Shown here: positions 42,839 through 43,709 of the stretch, in pieces
How the letters are laid out: the number at the start of each line of letters is the position of its first letter
How positions within the stretch are numbered: position 1 is the first letter of the stretch
Assembly (NCBI GenBank): GCA_017461475.1
Contig: JAFTXX010000053.1
Coordinates: forward strand, 1 to 43,709
Direction: 5' to 3'
Source: Clostridia bacterium
Lineage (GTDB): Bacteria > Bacillota > Clostridia > Oscillospirales > CAG-272
DNA length: 43,709 nucleotides
Translations under genes and position numbers: made by a program
The notes under the pieces: model-generated
What the model saw: only the letters and a program-made list of their open reading frames with translations
Told to the model about the DNA's origin: nothing
The model's database searches: none

Positions 42839-43597
42839 TTAAAGGCGAACTATAGATTTTGCTTTTCCACCGTCGACTTCGATTATTGCGCCCGAAAGTT
42901 TTATGGGACCGTTTGCCACGGTGAATTTTTGGGGCAAACCCGTGGTGAAGCGCTTGAGAATGACATTTTTATCAGTGCCGAGCACGCCGCCGGTGGGACC
43001 GCACATGCCGAGGTCGGTGATATATGCCGTGCCGCCGTTGAGCACACATTCGTCAGCGGTCTGCACATGGGTGTGCGTGCCGAATACCGCCGCGACTCTG
43101 CCGTCAAGGTAGTAACCGAGAGCCTGCTTTTCGGCGGTTGCTTCGGCATGAAAGTCCACAATTGCAAAGTCGTAGCGACCCTCGTTGCGGTTCAGCGCGC
43201 GGTCAACGGCTTCAAAGGGACTCCCCGAGTAATCCATGCTCATCATGCCGAGCAGGTTTATAACGAGTACATTATAGCCGTTGCACTCAAAGACAGTCTC
43301 GCCGCTGCCCGGAGCCATGGATGAAACGTTGAGCGGGCGGAGCAGATATTTGCAGTCGTCAAGCATGGTATAAAGCGCGCGGTTGTGAAAGATGTGGTTG
43401 CCGCCTGTGATAACATCAACGCCGCCGTCAAGCAATGTTTTGGCGTCGTCGGGTGAGAGACCCATGATGTCGGTTGCGTTTTCGCCGTTGGCGATAACCA
43501 TGTCAACGCCTTTTTCCTTGCGCAATGACCAAAGATTTTTCGAGAGATATTCAACAGTCTTCCGCCCGACAATGTCGCCGAGAAGTAGAATTTTCAT
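42839..43597 (-). CDS. ymdB: YmdB-family metallophosphoesterase (cyclic nucleotide phosphodiesterase)
   Basis: 252 residues of the TIGR00282 family. Metal-binding motifs in order: LLLGDIVGR (Asp), VIANGENA (Asn/Glu), VITGGNHIFHN (Asn-His), VDFHAEATAEK (His) and FGTHTHVQTADE (His-x-His). In Bacillus subtilis YmdB is a dinuclear-iron 2',3'-cyclic phosphodiesterase that influences biofilm and motility. No good ribosome site precedes the ATG at 43597, but the family starts here (MKILLLGDI). An rny gene would be expected upstream, beyond the repeat at the window edge. Confidence 0.95.
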   Translation of the reverse strand: MKILLLGDIVGRKTVEYLSKNLWSLRKEKGVDMVIANGENATDIMGLSPDDAKTLLDGGVDVITGGNHIFHNRALYTMLDDCKYLLRPLNVSSMAPGSGETVFECNGYNVLVINLLGMMSMDYSGSPFEAVDRALNRNEGRYDFAIVDFHAEATAEKQALGYYLDGRVAAVFGTHTHVQTADECVLNGGTAYITDLGMCGPTGGVLGTDKNVILKRFTTGLPQKFTVANGPIKLSGAIIEVDGGKAKSIVRL

Positions 43598-43642
43598 TGT
43601 GTGTAAAAGTTGTTTAGCGGAGTGACAATACCAATCAAATCC

Positions 43643-43709
43643 GTAGGGGTCGACGTCCTCGACGACCCTTTTAACTGCGGCTCATGCGGGTCGTCGAGGA
43701 CGTCGACCC
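43643..43709. repeat. GTAGGGGTCGACGTCC palindrome (cut by window edge)
   Basis: The left arm GTAGGGGTCGACGTCCTCGA pairs with the right arm TCGTCGAGGACGTCGACCC, which reaches the end of the window. It is similar in size and in its GTAGGGG start to the palindromes at 3263 and 37050 but has a different arm sequence, so it is a related type rather than another copy. Confidence 0.8.

Overview
The window is about 43.7 kb of a moderate-GC genome that looks like a spore-forming, anaerobic Clostridia bacterium, probably a gut or rumen Oscillospirales/Christensenellales-type lineage (inference). Support: SpoVS next to YmdB, an AbrB/SpoVT-type regulator, S-layer-homology (SLH) and copper-amine-oxidase-N-like surface domains, type I dockerins, families such as DUF4830, DUF6062 and DUF815 that are typical of Clostridia, strong GGAGG ribosome binding sites and near-consensus sigma-A promoters.

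Layout. 1-140: right end of an IS3-family element. 158-3155 (minus strand): PP2A-like phosphoesterase, DUF4830 protein, and rnhA overlapping a DUF2156 gene. 3457-14425: surface and glycan region with a GHL10-like hydrolase, a Cys/His-repeat SLH protein, a 1090-residue beta-helix/GH43/FN3/dockerin protein, DUF1294-tmcAL, a broken dockerin-sialidase and a divergent AraC regulator. 14512-19132: acetate kinase, then a TrpXYZ-like ABC importer. 19644-33616: a complete branched-chain amino acid cluster (ilvB-ilvN-ilvC-ilvD-leuA-leuC-leuD-leuB-ilvE, a DUF815 AAA ATPase, ilvA, ridA). 33730-36981: an anchored unknown protein and a duplicated beta-helix surface protein. 37141-41804: DUF6062 gene divergent from an OGG1-type glycosylase, then an ABC transporter with a zinc-ribbon N-terminus coupled to DUF1854. 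42112-43597 (minus strand): abrB-like, spoVS, ymdB.

How the genes work together. The ilv/leu cluster encodes every enzyme from threonine and pyruvate to Ile, Val and Leu, plus RidA for the enamine released by IlvA. It is preceded by a consensus promoter, a 33-codon leader peptide with 12 of 13 consecutive residues Ile/Leu/Val, and mutually exclusive stem pairings ending in an intrinsic terminator. This is a classical ribosome-stalling attenuator, whereas Bacillota relatives usually use a T-box here. The dockerins on the GH43 protein and on the broken sialidase imply a cohesin scaffold elsewhere in the genome.

The non-coding DNA is unusually structured. Six copies of a roughly 200-bp composite inverted repeat occupy intergenic gaps (two carry the same roughly 95-bp insert), with a diverged seventh element after ilvE. 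A second palindrome family has two copies plus a related third element. Tandem hairpin strings lie upstream of the first phosphoesterase and between ilvC and ilvD; the latter hairpins are separated by an exactly repeated ATATCAC heptamer. No tRNA, rRNA or CRISPR array was seen. The best candidates for something little described are the ilv attenuator, the hairpin-ATATCAC array, and the ABC/zinc-ribbon/DUF1854 pair.
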